A DNA stretch of 64,000 bases from Chaunax sp. Z400 (taxonomy: Eukaryota; Chordata; Actinopteri; Lophiiformes; Chaunacidae). Where the stretch lies: contig CM075189.1 in assembly GCA_037577475.1 (NCBI GenBank), positions 34,956,786 to 35,020,785 on the forward strand. Direction: 5' to 3'. Both the position numbers and the translations under genes were made by a program. Shown here piece after piece: positions 49,826 through 61,671 of this stretch. The stretch's first letter is position 1. The number at the start of each line of letters is the position of its first letter. The notes beneath the pieces are model-generated. The model worked only from the letters and a program-made list of their open reading frames with translations. It did not search any database and had not been told where the DNA came from.

Positions 49826-52800
49826 AGGCCAGGTGGAAGATTCAGCCACAGCAGAAATATCCAGATCTCAGGTGGGTTTAGGGTTAATGACCCAACTTCA
49901 GCTCGTCCCACATGTACAACAGAGGATCGACTTTAAACATTTATCAACATTAGCAATGATTTACATCTAAATCTGATATGTAATGTAAACGTAATGATGC
50001 GCTCCCTCATTCTCAACCCCCAAAGATTTCCAAGAAATTACTACAAAGCTCTCAGGGAGAGTTTGTCTCCCAAAACCTACAAATTGATTTTTTTATCACT
50101 ACAACGCAGATTCCAAAAAAGTTGGGATGCTCTGTAAAACATTAATAAAACAGAATGTGATAATGTACTAATCCTTTTTAACATTCAATTCAATTGAAAA
50201 CAGCACAAAGACAACATATCTAAAGTTCTACATCATCAGCTTCATTGATTTTACTCTGAATTCTTTAAGCAACATGTCTCCAAAAACTTGGAGCAGGACA
50301 GCAAACCACCTGATTGGTCCATTCCACAGGTAAAGAGGTTCATTAATAACAGGTGACAGGATCATGAAAGAGTATGACAGGTGTGTCTGTGTGTGTGCGT
50401 CAGGTGTGGCAGTGGCTCCGTCACCAGACTCAGCTGGAGGACGACAGCAGGGTGGTGAGCCGACGGCTGGTAACTGACTTCACCAGGGAGGTGATGATGG
50501 AGCTCAGGGCTCTCTGTCCCTCTGTCAGGTGAGCAGACACCTTCAGAGCGATGAAGACATGCATCAGTGGTGCTGGAATAAAACTATATGTTCTCCCTAC
50601 ACTTAGATCTGCTCTCTACTGTTTGTTCTACATCCCTCCATCTCTTTGAGAAATGCCTGTTCTACTTCATCCTGTCTGACTGCCAGAGGCGGTGCTTCAA
50701 GCACTGGATGGTTCCATCTCGCACATGTGCAGGTCGAGTAATTATGTCAACAAAGTCACCCGTGACCCCTGGATGACCCGAGAGAGTCTATATCTTCTGG
50801 TTTCACCAGAGGATCTGTTTCTTCTATCTTCTCCCAATTGCAGATTCATGATAGCAGGTGAATATTTGTTACCCATATTTTGATCGGCTCGTCGCTTGTA
50901 GCTTTGTAGCCCGAGGGTTGGTGCTTCGAGTGTTTCCTCGTCCACCAGAGGCTGCTGCTGTGTGGCTATGGTGTTTTCGCTTAAAGCTAGCAGTAATTGT
51001 GGACACTGGCTCGTGTTTTGGCTGCTCGGATTGATTACTATGTAGTGTAAATATGTTATGTTATGCACTCATAATTTTGGGGCACCACCTTCAAATGAAG
51101 GAAATAATTAGATATTTAATCAGTCTAATTCTCTGTAAAGGTAGGGAGTTCTACCCAACACATTGATTCGTACCTCTGAAGAAAGAAATATATGTCGACA
51201 ACAACGTAATAATGAATGGAATTTACTACTGTTTATCATAAACAAAGATTAAATGTATAGAAGAAAAACACATTCACAATCTATGGTTAAGTGAGATGAT
51301 TATCTAAAAGACTTTAAGATCAATATGAGCTGACTGGTGGGAAAAGAGACGTATGGATGAACAAAACAGAACAACTATTGAATGTAATAACCTGCTTATC
51401 CTAATTTTAGGGTTAAAATTTCGACACCAACTCTGTACAAACATGCTGTGAATGCACTGGTTTGGGCTCTCAGCACTGGATCCTCTGGGCCGTTGTGATT
51501 TCTCCCGGGGCACAGCGTCCGACACAGCGGAGCTTGCTGGACACTGTAGTGAAGGGAGATTCTCAGCAGCGTCGTTAGGTTAGGAGGTGCAGGGTCACTT
51601 GGCTGACCCGGGTGAAGAGCGGAACCTGGCGCTGAGGTTTGGTAAGTCGGCTGGTGATCAGACTCACTGCCGATTCAGTAATGGCTGGGATGTTGATATT
51701 CGGAGTTGGACGTGGATAGTTCGGTTGTCTCAACAAACTTGTTAAAAAGTCATGCAAAAATTGATGATGGCCAGTCAACGTTAGTTACAAGGCTATTAAA
51801 CAAAATCTGTCAAGTCTTTGGCACTTGATTTGAATTTAAAGAATGATGAGCTGAAAATCAGGAACAGAAACTTGGAACAATATAAGAAAAACTTGGAACA
51901 AAGAGTTAAAGAAAGTTAAACGAAGAAGGTGGTCCACAGGTGCTGGTCAGACCCAAGGTCTCTCTTCCATCACACTAGTGACAGCAGAGCTCTGACGGCT
52001 ATGCACAATTCAGGTGGCTACGGCTTGGACCGGTTAGCCTCGGTTGAGCCTTCTATTGCCGCACTTATTGTCTCCCCAGATGAGGCTTGAGGCCTGACGT
52101 GCGCTGCCCCCGGCCACAGTGCCGGATTACAGATGACCTCCTGACCAGGACTTACAACATTGCTGCCTGTATGTGACGCGTTGGCAATTTGCTGTTACAC
52201 CTGATACTGGCTCTGTCACAAAGGATTCGGGTTCGGATTCTTCAGCCCAGACCCTCTGTGACGCTTCGCTGCAGGCCTTTGCATTCATGGCCAGGGAGCT
52301 AGGCAGGTCCACTGTAACACTGGCATGTCGCCAGGTCTGGTTGGTGCAGTCCCCCCTGTCAGAGGTGTGTCTGCGAACCCTCCGCTCTCTCCCAGGAGTA
52401 CCAGGCTAGACGTTTGGACCAGCCAGTGTACAGGCTGACCTGTACACTTTGGGGGTGGCAACCACTTTACAGTCGTGAGGCCAGCGCTATTCAACTCCAG
52501 ATGTCCTGCACCATCGTGCTTCGGCATGGTTGTTACTTCAGGTGCCAAGAGGCCCGGTGCCCAATCGCTGCTCCTCCAGGGCCCCTAGGGGGAAGGGGAT
52601 AGGACCTGAACCTTGGGCTGGCTGTCGAGTGCTTTTCTCAGCAGCACCTCAGCTACTGGGAAGAGCAGACCACAGACCCTTGGGTGGTGTCTATGCTGTC
52701 CAAGGGGTACACACTACAATTCCGACGCCGGCCCCCAATCTTTAGCGGGATCAAACTTACTGTGGTCAAGGATTCCGCAAAATCCCTCGTCCTGAGCCAG

Positions 52801-55800
52801 GAGGTCGCCACCCTTCTTGGAAAAGGCATTATCGAGGTCGTAGACCAGGATTACAGCTCAAGGGGTTCTACTCGATTTATTTTATAGTACCAAAGAAGGA
52901 CTGCGGGTTTCACCCTATCCTGGACCTAAGAGGGCTGAACTGATTCCTCAAGATTTTTCCCTTCCACATGCTACGCGTGGCGGATGTCCTCCAGACAGTA
53001 GCACATGGGCACTGGTTTGTATCAGTGGACCTGATGCATGCACATTTTAATGTCCCCATTGCTCAACATCACAGACGGTTCCTCCACTGTGCCTTTATGG
53101 GAAGAGTGTATCAATTCAGGTTCTTCCATTTGGGCTGTTCCTAGCTCCACAAATATTTACAAGTGACCATTACAAGCCAGAAGTGTGAAAATCCTGCCGT
53201 ATTTGGACGACTGGTTGATCGTCTCCCCAACTTTGGAGCAGGCTGTGAGGGACACAGCTGCTCTCCTCAGCCATGTGAACCGGCTTAGCCTTGCAGTCAA
53301 TTATACCAAGAGCAATGTTACACCCAGTCAGGTTACGGGTTACCTGGGGCTGGTGCTTGACTCTTTATCAATGAGAGCCTCCCTTTCTCCAAAGCATGTG
53401 GCTACCATTCTGCAGCTCTTTGCCTTTGAGGCAACAACCCACTGCCCCCTTTGGTTCTCCTTGATGAAGATGACCAGCCCCCTAGGACAGGACGCTGTGG
53501 CTCATGCTTGGCCAGATAGCCTACTCCATGCGTTTCCCCCGCTTCCACTTATAGTGGCAATGCTGGACAGAGTCCAGCATGGCGGTCACAGTTTACTTCT
53601 GGTGGCTCCACATTGGCCGGGATGGCCGTGGTTCCCTTCGTTGTTCTGTCTCAGGTCGACGGGCGCATATGGCACCCGAATCCAAGTCATCTGCGACTGT
53701 GCGTGTGGCCTCTGAAGGCCAGGACCCACTCTTGGCATTCTGTGACTAGTAAGTGATCCATACAATCTTGAGCTCAAGAGCACCCTCCACTAGGTTGCTC
53801 TATGCTAACAGGTGGAAGTTGTTTTTGCAGTGGTGCGAGGCACATGAGGAAGTCCCAGACACATGTTCGGTGGCTGTAATACTGCGTTATCTCTTCTGGA
53901 CATCTGAGGGTTGATAATTAGACTGTGTGGTCTCACTGTTTGATTAAGCGGTTCCTGAAGGGAGCCCAGAGGCTTCAATTGCCACAGGCCCACAAAATGC
54001 CATCGAAGGACTTACAGATAGTGCTGAGGTCCCTGTGGCTACCCCCATCTGAGCCACTGGGGCAGGCAGGATTGAAGTGGCTGTCTATGAAGACGGCGTT
54101 CCTTCTTGCCGTAACATCAGCTAAACTGATGGGAGAGCTCAAGATGGGTCAAGAGTCACTCTCTGGCCAAGTCCATCATTCCTGCCCAAGCAATTGTCTC
54201 CCCATCACATGAACCGATCCATTGAGTTGGCAGCTTTAGATCCCCCAGGCTCACCAGGGGGGGCCAGACAGACCACCAGACCTGTTGTGCCCGGTACGAC
54301 AGAGACAGACAACCTCTTCATCTGCTATGGAGGCTGCAGGAAGGGGGCTGCACTGTCAATGCAGAAACTCTCTCATTGGGTTGTGGATGTGGTCTTGCAT
54401 TCTTATAAAGCACAGGGGCTCCCTGTGCCTCGGAATATTAAGTGCCACTCTACCAGGAGTATGGCTACATCATAGGCTGCCTTGAGGGGGGTTCCTCTAC
54501 AAGACATTTGCACCACTATTACCTCGTCCTCATCATGCACCCTTGCTCGGTTCTACAGGGTAAATGTTGCTCCTCATCCTGTGGCAACGGCCGTCTTGTC
54601 GACGGCTCCGAGCTCTTAAATTCGTGAGCATTCTTCGTGACCTTTCTGATACAAGTCATCCAGTGCTTGAAGCACCGTCTCTGGCAGTCAGGAAGGATGA
54701 AATAGAACGAGTTATGCATGTAACTACAGTTCCATAAGTCCTTGATGACCGCCAAAGCGTTCAGTCACTCAGAATCCTCGTGTCCTCGCAAGAAGATTCT
54801 GCAGGAACAGATCCTCTGACCACACCGAGAAGAAGATATAGACTCTCTCGGGTCATCCAGGGGTCACGGGTGACTTTGTTGATATAATTACTTGACCTGC
54901 ACATGCGCGAGATGGAACCATCCAGGATTCATAGAACCGTAGTTACATACGTAACTCTTGTTTTATAGTTGGATTTCCTCCCCAGTGCCCCTACAGATAC
55001 CAGTCAGGATACTGGTCTTCAGCTGTAGATTATAGCTACATACATATTTCTTTTTTTTTAACACTAGATTTATTGAATTTTACTTTCATAATACAATAAA
55101 ACCATATACATACCATAAAACAATATGTTTACAAATACATTAATTAAATATAGATGGTAATATCTAAATAAAATAAATAAAAATATGGACATTGTGACAT
55201 AACACTCGCAACCTACAGCAATTCATCTCATCACACCGTGTTGTTTAAGAAACTCCAATAGATGTTTCCACACATTTTTAATTTCCTCTGCTCTACCTCT
55301 GGTTACAGTCTCAGTCTCTCCAATACAATACAAGATGCCATCTCCTTCATCCATACACTTATTGGAGGTATCTCCATTTTTCTTCAAGATTCTCCTGACC
55401 TGCAGGGTTCCAAAGTCAATTAAAGTTGACTGCTTTAAGCTAACGGTAAAGTTCTCTGGATAGATACCTAGAATGCACAATTTTGCTTGGTGATGCAACT
55501 TCAAACCAACAATATCTGAAATAATATCAAAGATTGCTTTCCAGTATTTTGTACCATTCAACATTTCCAAACACAATGGAGCAGTTTAACTCATGTATCT
55601 GGAATGTCAGGGGACCAACAGTTCAATTTTTCTGGGGTAATATAGGTTCTCATCAACCATTTGTATTGTAGTAGCTTCATCCGGGTATTAATCGGTTGTT
55701 TTTGGTCCTTTAAACATGCCATCTCCCAATCAGAGTATTGCATGTTCTCCACATACATTATTTCAAATTCTTTTTTTAACTGTTCCCATCAGGTCGGCAC

Positions 55801-56294
55801 AGGGTGAGTCTGAATGGTTGTTTGTCTTTCTATGTGGTCCAGTGATGAACTGGTGACTTGTCCAGGGTGAACCCCGGCTCCCGCCCAAAGTCAGCTGGGA
55901 TAGGCTCCGGCCCCCCACAACCCTACACAGGATAAGCGGTTACAGAAATTGAACTGTTCCCAGCAAAGTTGTACAATAGCTTGTTTGGCACAATGCTGTG
56001 AAGCACATTAAAGTTAAAGACCAGTAAATCACTATAGGACCAGTTAACATCAGCAGGTCAGTACTCATTCATTTATAGACCAACTGTTTCATCCGTCATG
56101 TGTCTCTGTCTGTCATGTTCAGGGCTAAACAGAGGTTACACACAGCAGCAGACATGTTCCTGGAGGTGGTCCTGAGGAGAGATTTTCCAGAGTTCATCAC
56201 TACCTACCTGAACCAGGACCACACCTTTCTCAGCTCCCACAGCTCTAGACAGGTGGAGGCTGTGGACGCAGACATGCACCGATCCAAACTGTGA
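49826..56294 (+). CDS. Malate synthase, peroxisomal, C-terminal exons
   Basis: Malate synthase condenses glyoxylate with acetyl-CoA to give malate, the second committed step of the glyoxylate cycle. Three exons: 49826-49871, 50404-50528 and 56123-56294, with AG/GT borders and matching phases. They encode about 114 residues. The first gives GQVEDSATAEISRSQ, the conserved EDAATAEISR segment near the active-site lid. The second gives VWQWLRHQTQLEDDSRVVSR. The third ends MHRSKL, a canonical PTS1 tripeptide for peroxisome import. Upstream exons holding the catalytic barrel were not recognised in the window; they may be farther left, or the locus may be truncated. Placental mammals lack this gene, while fish and other vertebrates are reported to keep it. 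A DIRS element and an L1 fragment sit in the last intron. Confidence 0.85.
52170..52460 (+). pseudogene. DIRS gag-like fragment
   Basis: The frame reads LQAFAFMARELGRSTVTLAC, then RQVWLVQSPLSEVCLRTLRS, then LPGVPG. This resembles the C-terminal part of fish DIRS gag (RRQVWLAQSPLxE...RTLR). Placed just before the reverse transcriptase, where gag should be. Broken by stops on both sides. Confidence 0.55.
52684..53430 (+). pseudogene. DIRS reverse transcriptase fragment
   Basis: Pieces in order: YTLQFRRRPPIFSGIKLTVV, LLGKGIIEVVDQDYSSRGST, then shifted frames covering the palm, then KILPYLDDWLIVSPTLEQAV with the LDD catalytic motif, and VTGYLGLVLDSLSMRASLSP. The LDDWL form and the following 'xxFLGxxLDSxxMxaxLSP' pattern are typical of DIRS. 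At least two frame breaks. Confidence 0.8.
53925..54475 (+). pseudogene. DIRS tyrosine recombinase fragment
   Basis: Readable blocks: WLPPSEPLGQAGLKWLSMKT, AFLLAVTSAKLMGEL (the first arm with the position of the catalytic Arg region changed), NLFICYGGCRKGAALSMQKL, and PRNIKCHSTRSMATS, which contains the H-x-x-R motif of tyrosine recombinases. The order and spacing match the C-terminal recombinase of DIRS elements. Interrupted by stops near 54210 and 54476. Confidence 0.75.
55205..55770 (-). pseudogene. L1/Tx1-like LINE ORF2 C-terminal fragment
   Basis: Minus-strand text in two frames: INTRMKLLQYKWLMRTYITP, EKLNCWSPDIPDT, then FDIISDIVGLKLHHQAKLCI, LGIYPENFTVSLKQSTLIDF, and GRAEEIKNVWKHLLEFLKQH. 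This is the post-reverse-transcriptase region of L1-clade ORF2. The 117-codon open stretch ends at 55223. It lies in the last malate synthase intron, antisense to the gene. Confidence 0.72.
55795..55950 (+). repeat. Interspersed repeat tail (GGGATAGGCTCCGGCCCCCC type)
   Basis: The phrase GTCCAGTGATGAACTGGTGA, then CTTGTCCAGGGTGAACCCC, then AGCTGGGATAGGCTCCGGCC, ending GGATAAGCGGTTACAG, is a very common fish retroposon tail. No coding part. It lies in the malate synthase last intron. Confidence 0.6.
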
Positions 56295-56482
56295 AGGCCG
56301 AAGGATGGCTTCAAGCTCTCTACATTCAGAGACATCACTTACATTAGTTTAATTATCGCTGTTTACTTGAGAGATTTAATCTGAAGAGTCAGTTGAAGAA
56401 AATCAGATGGTTTATGAAAATAATCCTTAATTGCAGACGTGTAAGAAAATGTGTGTGGGTTATAGTGGTCTCCTTTGAAGAA

Positions 56483-57150
56483 GCAGCTGTGGGTTTAAAG
56501 GTCTTATACTGGTGCAGCTGTGGGTTTGAAGGTCTGATACTGGTGCAGCTGTGGGTTTGAAGGTCTGATACTGGTGCAGCTGTGGGTTTGAAGGTCTGAT
56601 ACTGGTGCAGCTGTGGGTTTGAAGGTCTGATACTGGTGCAGCTGTGGGTATGAAGGTCTGATACTGGTGCAGCTGTGGGTTTGAAGGTCTGGACACCGGT
56701 GCAGCTGTGGGTTTGAAGGTCTGATACTGGTGCAGCTGTGGGTTTGAAGGTCTGGACACCGGTGCAGCTGTGGGTTTGAAGGTCTGATACTGGTGCAGCT
56801 GTGGGTTTGAAGGTCTGATGCTGGTGCAGCTGTGGGTTTGAAGGTCTGATACTGGTGCAGCTGTGGGTTTGAAGGTCTGGACACTGGTGCAGCTGTGGGT
56901 TTGAAGGTCTGGACACCGGTGCAGCTGTGGGTTTGAAGGTCTGATACTGGTACAGCTGTGGGTTTGAAGGTCTGATACTGGTGCAGCTGTGGGTTTGAAA
57001 GTCTGATACTGGTGCAGCTGTGGGTTTGAAGGTCTGATACTGGTGCAGCTGTGGGTTTGAAGGTCTGCTACTAGTGCAGCTGTGGGTTTGAAGGTCTGAT
57101 ACTGGTGCAGCTGTGGGTTTGAAGGTCTGATACTGGTGCAGCTGTGGGTG
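56483..57150. repeat. 31-bp minisatellite, 21 units plus a partial
   Basis: The consensus unit starts GCAGCTGTGGGTTTGAAGG and ends GTCTGATACTGGT. From first to last unit start is 655 bp, which equals 21 units of 31 bp plus four extra bases, explained by four variant units of 32 bp ending GGACACCGGT or GGACACTGGT. It begins 189 bp after the malate synthase stop codon, so it may lie in the 3' untranslated region. The minus-strand open frame (QLHQYQTFKPTAAPV repeats) is a by-product of the repeat. Confidence 0.95.
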
Positions 57151-57492
57151 CCAAAAGATTTGCATATTTATATATAAAATAAAGAAATTAAATGAATGAA
57201 GTTCATTAGTGTCCTTTCAGTGATTCTTCATAAGGGTGGACTAACCTGACTTATACAACCACCTTACTGAATCTCCAGGTGATGTATTTCTGATGTCTGT
57301 CACTTTTTCTGTTTTTATTGTTTTCCTCATCTGTCCATTGTAACGTTACAGTAAACTAATTACATGAAATAGTCTGAGCTGAGAGATGAAGTCTGTCAGC
57401 TCATTTCATGTGAAATATTAAGATTAAAATCCTCTGTGCTCCAGGCGGTCTGTAGAGTGGACGTACTGTTAAACCACATTTCATTCTAAGAT
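57151..57492. other. Noncoding stretch between minisatellite and Harbinger element
   Basis: Nothing recognised. Confidence 0.35.
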
Positions 57493-58224
57493 CAGGGGCC
57501 TCATTTATAAACGCTATGTACGCACGAAAGAAGGCCACGCCGCTTTCTCCGCAATCCGTGGGATTTATAAAAAGCAAACTTGACGGGAGAATGTTTGGTC
57601 CTCCACGGTAACTCTGACCCATCCGTAAGCACAGAAATGGAGAAACTGGGAAACTACGACTCAGGTGGTGAAAGGATGAAACGGAGAAACGGAGTGTGAA
57701 ATAAATACCAGTGTGTGAAATAAATCCAAATATAACCACTCGAACCCAAAAAATAATTAATTAAACAGATGTTTGATTGATCCTCCCTGGAGAATAAATT
57801 CAAACAGATATATCTGTCATTGCAAACGAACATATCAAACAATATTTATATGTTACTGAAATTCATTCGCAAATAAAAAAGTAAACCGTCGGTCAAAAGA
57901 CACGGAAGTCTTTTTCGATGCCAAATTCCGATGCAAATGCACAGTTTCATTTCTTGGTATTATATAGACTATAGTATATTTTTGTTTCAGAGTAGGCTCA
58001 CTTGTTATGACTCTTACTTTGATTTATCTCTAAGTTTTAAATGTGTTTTGTGTAGTGGGCTTTGTAACCGTGCTTTGACAGCTGGTATACCAATAATCAT
58101 TATTAACCATTTAACATGTCACACAGAACTGTTTGTCATTTACAATACGGATAATTCCCACACCTGTAGCTTTTTAGGTTCTATAAAATAGTTGGGTATA
58201 AAAAGGAGTCTTATCACAATGCGT

Positions 58225-58835
58225 AATGACGCACAATGGCTGATTTGGCACTGTTGGAAGATGTGGCGAACGGATGACTTCGAAGGGAGCGATTCTTCAG
58301 GGACCATCAGGACCTTCTGGCCAATGATGACGAGCGGTCCTCTTGGATCTCTGGGCTGCACTGGGCCCAGCATTACAGCGACGCACCCCCAGGAACCATC
58401 CCGTGCAGCCCAAATTCAAATCCTGTCAACCCTCGGATTTCTGGCAACCGCCACTTTTCAGAGGGAGCTGACAGGTCAGGGATATCCCAGCCAACCTTCA
58501 GCCGTGTTATGCCAGAAGTCTTTGCTGGTATAATTGGTTTGTCGCACCTGTACATAGTTTCCTTACAGGGTGAACAGGCAAACAAAAAAGCGCAATTTGC
58601 AGCTATTGACTGCACGCATGTTGCTATAAGCGCCCGAGTGAAAATGAATTTGCGCTCATCAAGCGCCAACATTTTAATTCAATCAATGTCCAAATCATAT
58701 GTGATGCGGACATGTTACTCACAGATGTAGTGGCTTGGTGGCCTGGGTCAACCCAGTATTCATTTATATTGAGACACAGTGTTGGGCTCAACCTTGATGC
58801 TGGAGCTGTGCGTGTTGGATGGCTTCTAGGTAAGA
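58225..58835 (+). pseudogene. Harbinger DDE nuclease fragment
   Basis: Blocks in order, with frame shifts: ILSTLGFLATATFQRELTGQ, ISQPTFSRVMPEVFAGII, QFAAIDCTHVAISARVK (first Asp), then INVQIICDADMLLTDVVAWW (second Asp region), PGSTQYSFILRHSVGLNLDA and GAVRVGWLLG. These are the conserved steps of the PIF/Harbinger nuclease. The usual GSTHDS reads GSTQYS here. The C-terminal part with the final acidic residue was not found. Inactive. Confidence 0.8.
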
Positions 58836-59179
58836 ATAATCAATGTAAAAATCTTAGACATGTTATCTTTTCACTGTTGTAGTTGTCTATCCTGTTCAAT
58901 AACCTAGGATACTCCCCGAAAACGTGTGCAACATTGTGAGGGCGTTGTGAAGCACAGATGAAGAATGTGCCATTACCCCCCATGGTCGCGTTGGCCCGGA
59001 CCCTGACCCCTTTCCCCCAAACATTTGAGGCAAACGCTGGTGCCATGCTGTTAATGTGATGCATCTGTTGTAAAAAAGATGACACGAAGCATGGAAATGA
59101 CTATTTATTTGCCACTTTTTGTAAATAGAGTCCAATTCTGTGTGCACAAATGTGTTAACACAACCTTAATGTATCTGGT

Positions 59180-59479
59180 TTACACTCGTTTAAAACAAAT
59201 GAATACAATCTTCCTACCTGAGTCATGCCATCCGCCCTGCATGGAATCTGTGTCCTCCTCCGCCTCCGTCACAACTCCACTCAGGAGAGATTCCCTTTGG
59301 TGTGAGCTCACACTGATTGGTGTGAGCTCCAGTTTCCCGACTCCACCCCCCGTGGGACACACACTCCGCCGGTGTAACGCGATGCGCTTCTTTGCATTGA
59401 CTTTCAGGTGGGACCTCTTCTTTTTGACCTCTGCCATAGTCCGACCTTCTGAGGCAGCAGCATTAACGGCTCCGGTCAC
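59180..59479 (-). pseudogene. Harbinger SANT/Myb-like protein fragment
   Basis: The open frame of 99 residues reads AEVKKKRSHLKVNAKKRIAL, then HRRSVCPTGGGVGKLELTPI. This matches the K(R)xWxDLKxxxKxRxAxHRxSxxxTGGG segment of the DNA-binding partner of Harbinger nucleases, with the usual Trp replaced. The N-terminal helices are missing in this frame. Confidence 0.65.
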
Positions 59480-60826
59480 TTACTACCATTGTGAGGTCTT
59501 TTTGGTGCTTGTTGCTCCAGCAGAGTGTCCTCCAAAGAGTGTTGCCTTTCTTGTTTCCAACAATCCGACAAGAACTTCAGCTACACAATGTGTGAAGTTT
59601 CTTTTTTTTTTGCCCGTTTCCCCGTGATGCTCCTAATTAATTCAGTAATCATGAATATTAATCAGGGCCGTTTCACTGGCTTTGTATAGGCAACTGTGGG
59701 CGTGCCATGCAGGTCGCACAGGTGCGCCACAGTTAGAGAAGTTAGTGATTTATAAAGGGAAATCAGCGTACGACGTGCATGCGCACTGTTTTATAAATCA
59801 GGATATTTTTGTGCGCACGCAAATCGTATGTTTGTCCATACACCACCTTCTGACGCCAATCCTAACTCACACAGCAGAGTGTGAGTTAGAGGTTCTCATC
59901 ACCGTAAACCTGTTTTGTTTGGAGGGCTTAGCAGTGGAATATCAAATAAAAGGAAACAGGCTGAAGGTATTGGGTAATACTGTAGACTGACATGCTGTCT
60001 AGCCAATCAGAGAGCTAGAATTAGTAGCTACGGTGTCACAGTTTGAGTGATCAACAAGGTTGGTTGAGATTCTCTGGTGTTACTTGCTCAGAGCTCATGT
60101 TGATGTTTTGCATTGTGTTAATAAAACACAGTTAAAGGACAAGTCAGCTGTGTCTCCAGCAGTTTGTCTGACAGAAGCATGTGGTGGATGGTGAACAGGG
60201 TTGGATCAAACAACCAACTGTTGCAGAGTCAAAAAGAAGGTGGAAAACACACAGCTGAAAAAAGATAGATGGAATGGTTCCTAAAATTCAGAACATGTTT
60301 TTATCTGACCAAACATCCTGCTTCTGTCCATATTTTTTTTTTTTTTTAGCCTTTAAAAACAACATTTTGACTGCAGTCAGAAACTGTTTGACACACAGAG
60401 GAAAAGTCTCACTTCCTGACTGATACACAATGCTGACATTCAATTAAAGATGGAACAAATAATTCATGACATTAAATGACATCAAATTACATTTACATAT
60501 TTATGCATTTAGGCTCTAACAAATAAATATAGACTATATCCACCATCAGAGGCAGGTTTATACATTATGAAATAGATATGTGCTGATGTGTGTTTTACAT
60601 TCATCTGTGTTTTTACTTCTGACTGAACTTTATTTAGTGATAAAACCATCGAGTGTCTCTGATTCTGACTCTACATCAGGGTGAAAGTAGACGTAGAAAT
60701 CTGAACCTTTTTCTGCTGAGAAATTCTCTATAAACACCAACGTTTGTGGTGAAAGATGTTTACACACATTTAACCCCCGTTTACACTACTTTTTGTGTGC
60801 AGCAACCTTTAGAAATGAGGCCCCTG

Positions 60827-61671
60827 GTCCACAGTTTACATCCTCATCCTCTCTGTGGATGACCTGACACCACACCTCTTCTTCTACTGTCCTTCACTCT
60901 TTGGAGAAGTAAAGAAAATCATAAAGTGGATTTGTTTGATGTGCACAAAGTGCTGCTGTTTTTTTCATGTTGACGTTGTTTCCATCTAAAGGAGACGTAG
61001 TGATGACGTATGTCTGCTCTTCAGCGGTTCAGACCACTGAGCAGGATACATGAAAACCTTCAACATGTGATGTGCTTGTTTGTGAATTATTATAAAGTGT
61101 CTTCTGTTAAATACACATTTTTAATTATTATCCCTATTGTGCTCATACTTTATAAATTATTTGTTGGAGGGACAAATAGCTTTTTTACAGGGGGGTACGT
61201 TCCCTCTGCTCTCACGTCTGTGGCTTTTTCATTGGCTGCAGCATCAGCAGGTGCTCCTGTGGAGGAACGAAGAAACCTCCAACGAGGCAGGACCCTCCTA
61301 TGCATGTTTGTTCCCTTTCATAGCAAAAGAAGGTGAAAAGAAGTGGTCTGATATCAGGTCATATTTGTCAACATAAAACATAGAAATAGTCATGAAAGAC
61401 AGTGAAACATTCATTCTTACCCTTAACATACATGTTAAATCCCAGCTGTAGTTTAACACAAATATTCAGTACCATTAAAGAACTGATGAGTCAGTTTTGA
61501 GTAGTTTGAGGAAACTCCTGTATCAAAACTCTGACATACTAATGAATCATTTGGTGATGCTGAGGCAGTGAACTGTTCCCAGATCATATGATGCCTCACA
61601 TTTAATTTCATTTAATATTTAATATTATAGATCCAGGTTATCATGAACATTTAAAGTTTATGATATGATGA
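60827..61671. other. Noncoding stretch
   Basis: Two overlapping short open frames near 61010-61376 have no recognised domain. No RNA gene or transposon end noticed. Confidence 0.35.

Larger units (their letters stand above)
50659..54960 (+). mobile_element. DIRS-type tyrosine-recombinase retrotransposon, decayed
   Basis: About 4.3 kb, same strand as malate synthase, inside its last intron. The order is gag-like, reverse transcriptase, then tyrosine recombinase. The left end carries segment A (from GTTCTACTTCATCCT, 50659-50708) joined directly to segment B (about 50703-50850). The right end has the reverse complement of A (54652-54708), then a spacer, then the reverse complement of B (about 54780-54935). 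Inverted ends with a separate internal complementary region are the hallmark of DIRS elements and reflect their circular intermediate. Every coding part has stops or frameshifts. Confidence 0.85.
57493..60826. mobile_element. PIF/Harbinger DNA transposon, decayed
   Basis: The left end reads CAGGGGCCTCATTTATAAA. The right end, on the opposite strand, reads CAGGGGCCTCATTTCTAAA, one mismatch in 19. Inside are both proteins expected of this superfamily: a DDE nuclease (plus strand) and a SANT/Myb-like protein (minus strand), in convergent orientation. The 3.3-kb length fits. The expected 3-bp target-site duplication is not evident. Sequence from about 59870 to 60800 shows no similarity to the rest and may contain a later insertion. 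Confidence 0.82.

Noticed and set aside
56483..57150. CRISPR-like regular repeat
   Set aside because: Units abut without unique spacers and the genome is clearly eukaryotic.
56389..57165. 258-codon minus-strand frame of QLHQYQTFKPTAAPV repeats
   Set aside because: The 31-bp minisatellite is open in all three minus frames. It has no splice context or known domain.
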